Origin: Fidelibacterota bacterium
GTDB lineage: Bacteria > Fidelibacterota > Marinisomatia > SCGC-AAA003-L08 > TS1B11
Direction of reading: 5' to 3'
Length of the DNA stretch: 64,000 nucleotides
Assembly (NCBI GenBank): GCA_004124295.1
Contig: SCKI01000012.1
Coordinates: forward strand, 1 to 64,000
The notes under the pieces are model-generated. The model saw only the letters and a program-made list of their open reading frames with translations. It ran no database searches and was not told where the DNA came from. Shown piece after piece: positions 61,488-64,000 of this stretch. Made by a program: the position numbers and the translations under genes. Numbering within the stretch: position 1 is the first letter of the stretch; every line of letters starts with the position of its first letter.

Positions 61488-62447
61488 ATGCACAGCAATA
61501 ATGTGATAATGAAATATTTCCTGGGACTGGCCCTGATCCTGCTGGCGGGTGTCGGCCCGGCCGTCGCCGGTGAGGGCCGCAAAGCAGACCTCTCACATCC
61601 CCTGGTCACCGGGTGGCTGGCCATCCAGGGCCAGTGGCCGGCGGCCGGCGGCACGGCCGACAGCATCATTATTGATACCTCCCATCCCGACTATCTCTAC
61701 CCGGGCCGGGCCATGATTTTCTCACTGTTTATTCCCGGCGCCGGCCAGGTCTACGTGAAGCGCCCGGTGCGTGGTCTGTTCTATCTGGCCACCGATGTGG
61801 CGGCCTATTATGTCTGGCGGGATTATATCGGCCGGGGCAACACCATTGAAGACCTGTGGGAGGCCTTTGCCGATTCCAGTTGGTCCTTTATACGCTGGTT
61901 CACCGAGGCGGGCCTCTACCGGGGCGGCGAGTGGGACAGGGTCGGCGTCGGCATCACCGGTTCCCATAATCTGGAGTACTTTGTGGCCGATATGGATGGC
62001 GATGGCCTGCCGGAATTATTCGGTTCCACCAACGATCCCGGCCGGCTGGCAGAGCTGATTGCTGACCAGGACACGTCCGCATTCCTGCGGGTCCGCCGGA
62101 ACGGCAATTTCTACGAGAACATAGGCAAGTACAACCAGTTTTTCTCCGGCTGGTCAGATGCTGATCCCAACAACCCCGATATCGAGGAGACCCTTTCGGG
62201 TCCCATTGCCTGGTCAGACTACCGCCGGTGGTATGTCGAAACACGGGGCGAGTCGAACCGCTTGCGGGGGTTGGCCGGCTATGCCGTGTCGGCGGCGCTG
62301 TTCAACCATGTGCTGAGTGCTGCCGATGCCCTGTTTTCCGCCAGCGCCTGGAACCGCGGCCATGCGCTGAAACTTAGTGGGCGTCTGCGGCACGATCCCC
62401 TGATGCCCTACGGGGTTGGGGGCGTTGAAATAAGCCTGGGATGGTAG
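61488..62447 (+). CDS. DUF5683-like membrane protein
   Basis: 319 residues, signal peptide, then SLFIPGAGQVYVKRPVRGLFYL, the (P)GxGQxY..xxxxG signature of DUF5683-type envelope proteins of FCB bacteria, with two to three membrane helices, and SDYRRWYVETRGESNRLR. Role unknown. ATG 61488 or 61509. Overlaps bamD by 7 bases. Confidence 0.75.
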   Translation: MHSNNVIMKYFLGLALILLAGVGPAVAGEGRKADLSHPLVTGWLAIQGQWPAAGGTADSIIIDTSHPDYLYPGRAMIFSLFIPGAGQVYVKRPVRGLFYLATDVAAYYVWRDYIGRGNTIEDLWEAFADSSWSFIRWFTEAGLYRGGEWDRVGVGITGSHNLEYFVADMDGDGLPELFGSTNDPGRLAELIADQDTSAFLRVRRNGNFYENIGKYNQFFSGWSDADPNNPDIEETLSGPIAWSDYRRWYVETRGESNRLRGLAGYAVSAALFNHVLSAADALFSASAWNRGHALKLSGRLRHDPLMPYGVGGVEISLGW

Positions 62448-63253
62448 GCCTGCTGCGGAAACGGCGCTCTGCCAGGCTCTGGCTCGGGCTGCTGCCGGTC
62501 ATGTTGATGTTGGCCCCGGGCTGCTCGGGGTCCCGGGCGCGGCTCAGCGGAACGGCGGAAAGCCACTTTGCCGATGGTGAGATGCTTTTTGCCCGGGGGA
62601 AGTGGGACAACGCCGCCGAGGAGTTCAATTGGGTCGTGCTCAATAATCCCGCGCACGATCTGGCTGCCGAGGCCCAATACTTTTACGCCGAGTGCCTCTA
62701 CCAGCAACGGCTCTACGTGGAAGCGCAGCTGGAGTTCGAACGTCTGCTGCGCCGCTGGGCGGCAGGCGGCCGCATGGTGCAGGCCCGCTACCGCATCGTG
62801 CAGTCCCTGGTGGCCCAGTCGCCAAAGTATTACTACCAGCAGACGGCCACGGAGGATGCCCTGGAGGAGCTGCAGGCCTTCATTGACGAATTCCCTGAGA
62901 GTGCCCAGAAACCTGAAGCCGAGCAGCTTATTCTGGATTTGCGCTCAAAGCTCGCCCGGAAGCTTTACGAGTCGGGGCGCCAGTACCTCAAATGGCGGGT
63001 GGGCCAGTCGGCCCGGCTCTATTTTGAGCAAGTGCTCGACCGCTACTATGATACGCCCTACGCCAGTCAGGCCCTGACCGGCATCGTCATTTCATACATT
63101 GTGGAGGAGGACCTGGACGGGGCGGAAGCCTATCTGGCCGAGATTTCCGACCAGTATGCCGACGCTGCCTTGAGGGAACAAGACGCGCAATTCATTGCGG
63201 CTGCCCGTGAAGGTAAGTTTGACCTGGCCCTATTTTTTAAAATTTACCAATGA
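62441..63253 (+). CDS. bamD: Outer-membrane assembly lipoprotein BamD
   Basis: 270 residues, lipobox LAPGC at ~24-28, then five TPR units (DGEMLFARGKWDNAAEEFNWVV, YFYAECLYQQRLYVEAQLEFERL). Part of the BAM complex inserting beta barrels, appropriate beside the Omp85-like gene. ATGA overlap with nadD. Confidence 0.92.
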   Translation: MVGLLRKRRSARLWLGLLPVMLMLAPGCSGSRARLSGTAESHFADGEMLFARGKWDNAAEEFNWVVLNNPAHDLAAEAQYFYAECLYQQRLYVEAQLEFERLLRRWAAGGRMVQARYRIVQSLVAQSPKYYYQQTATEDALEELQAFIDEFPESAQKPEAEQLILDLRSKLARKLYESGRQYLKWRVGQSARLYFEQVLDRYYDTPYASQALTGIVISYIVEEDLDGAEAYLAEISDQYADAALREQDAQFIAAAREGKFDLALFFKIYQ

Positions 63254-63822
63254 GGCAGATGGGCATTCTGGGCGGCAGCTTTGATCCGCCCCACCGGGCC
63301 CACCTCGCCATGGCGGCCTTGGCCACGGATCAGATACCCCTTGACGGAGTCTATTTCGTCCCCGCTTACCAGGCGCCGCTCAAGGACAATCCGCCGGTGA
63401 CTGCGCCGGAACATCGCCTGGCGATGCTGCGGCTGGCCCTGGAAGCCGAGCCGGCCTGGCAGGTGCTGTCCTGGGAACTGGAGCAACAGCACCCGGTGGC
63501 CACTGTCGAGACCCTGCAGCATATCCAGAGCAGCGCCGGCGGCACCCGCTTTTACCTCCTCATCGGCGGCGACCAGGCCGCCAGTTTCCACCACTGGCAG
63601 GATTGGGAACGGCTGCTGGACAGAGTGGAGGTGGTCTGGTTCACCCGTGCCGGATACGAGGCGGCGCCCGAGCTGGCCCGGGCAGGACGGGAAATTGCCC
63701 TGGACACGGATATCTCTTCCACGGCCATCCGCAACCGCTTGGCCCGGGGCGATGAGGTTTCCGAATGGCTGCCCGCGGCGGTGCTCGATTACATCAACGC
63801 AGAAGGTCTTTACGGATGCTGA
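63250..63822 (+). CDS. nadD: Nicotinate-nucleotide adenylyltransferase
   Basis: 190 residues; makes deamido-NAD. GGSFDPPHRAH and ISSTAIRNRL at the nucleotide site, GGDQAASFHHW. Overlaps bamD by 4 bases. Confidence 0.96.
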   Translation: MRQMGILGGSFDPPHRAHLAMAALATDQIPLDGVYFVPAYQAPLKDNPPVTAPEHRLAMLRLALEAEPAWQVLSWELEQQHPVATVETLQHIQSSAGGTRFYLLIGGDQAASFHHWQDWERLLDRVEVVWFTRAGYEAAPELARAGREIALDTDISSTAIRNRLARGDEVSEWLPAAVLDYINAEGLYGC

Positions 63823-64000
63823 TGGACATCATCTGGCTTTTTATCGGCGGCGGCCTCATTTATGTGGGGGCCGAGTGGCTGGTTTGGGGCGGCAGCCGGC
63901 TGGCCCAGAAGTTTCACGTTGCCCCCATCGTCATCGGGCTCAGCGTGGTGGCCTTCGGCACCAGCCTGCCGGAGTTCACCGTCAGCCTTTATGCGGCGGT
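63816..64000 (+). CDS. CaCA-family Na+/Ca2+ exchanger (N-terminal part)
   Basis: Runs off the window after ~61 codons. The first two helices and the alpha-1 repeat GLSVVAFGTSLPEFTVS identify the calcium:cation antiporter family (YrbG-like). Start ATG 63816 (AAGG upstream) or 63822 in the nadD stop. Confidence 0.9.
   Translation, partial: MLMDIIWLFIGGGLIYVGAEWLVWGGSRLAQKFHVAPIVIGLSVVAFGTSLPEFTVSLYAA

Overview
The window is about 64 kb of GC-rich bacterial chromosome, densely packed with genes that mostly run on the + strand and often overlap by 1-20 bases. The gene set points to a didermic member of the FCB group (Bacteroidetes/Ignavibacteria/Marinimicrobia-like lineages). The evidence is a GWxTD-domain protein, a PorV/PorQ-family barrel, a C-terminal type IX-like sorting domain, a DUF5683-like protein, a half-length glycogen synthase, BamD, and TonB-dependent transport. 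A phylum cannot be fixed from the sequence alone. The first ~85 bases look like corrupted contig-end consensus, and the window is probably from an environmental assembly.

Layout. 1-1321: partial OPT transporter (-). 1481-4109: a promoter and a TPP riboswitch whose end contains the ribosome binding site of a TonB-dependent receptor, hence probably thiamine uptake. 4110-5789: a low-GC HEPN-like gene and a repeat-rich gap. 5790-8597: polA, with an in-frame copy of the dispersed intergenic repeat in its exonuclease domain. 8597-20185: genes fitting peptidoglycan-sugar salvage (BadF-family kinase, Alr, a NagZ/serine-hydrolase fusion, a sodium symporter, a NamZ-type muramidase, an Atg22-like MFS protein), interrupted by small accessory genes and repeats. 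20351-24705: HMA-like membrane protein, terminator, tRNA-Leu(CAG), smpB, tyrS, two phosphatases. 24705-26479: a decayed gene start and an AT-richer AAA/DUF4143 gene behind a palindromic operator. 26675-32722: trxA-trxB, amidotransferase, ABC ATPase with an RG-rich tail, HDAC-family hydrolase, double-PspC protein, gpmI. 32741-36540: beta-propeller, GWxTD protein, RecB-like Fe-S nuclease. 36661-40979: mtaB, deoxynucleoside kinase, purN, purH. 41012-46315: complete rod-shape operon mreBCD-mrdA-rodA. 46430-52031: CpoB-like, GT5 half enzyme, lipoprotein, barrel and TPR protein. 52031-54212: rpiB (no canonical start codon), glyA, nrdR. 54329-64000: an envelope block (PorV-like, pseudo-M6 protease with sorting domain, metalloprotease/propeller/Omp85-like fusion, DUF5683-like, BamD), then nadD and a CaCA exchanger.

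The window combines core cell-wall elongation and envelope functions with cell-wall salvage and vitamin uptake. A family of short dispersed repeats sits directly at gene ends, supplies stop codons in two cases and has entered the polA reading frame. The most unusual items are the polA insertion, the metalloprotease/propeller/barrel fusion beside a protease homologue that has lost HExxH, the salvage locus, and the GTC-start rpiB.
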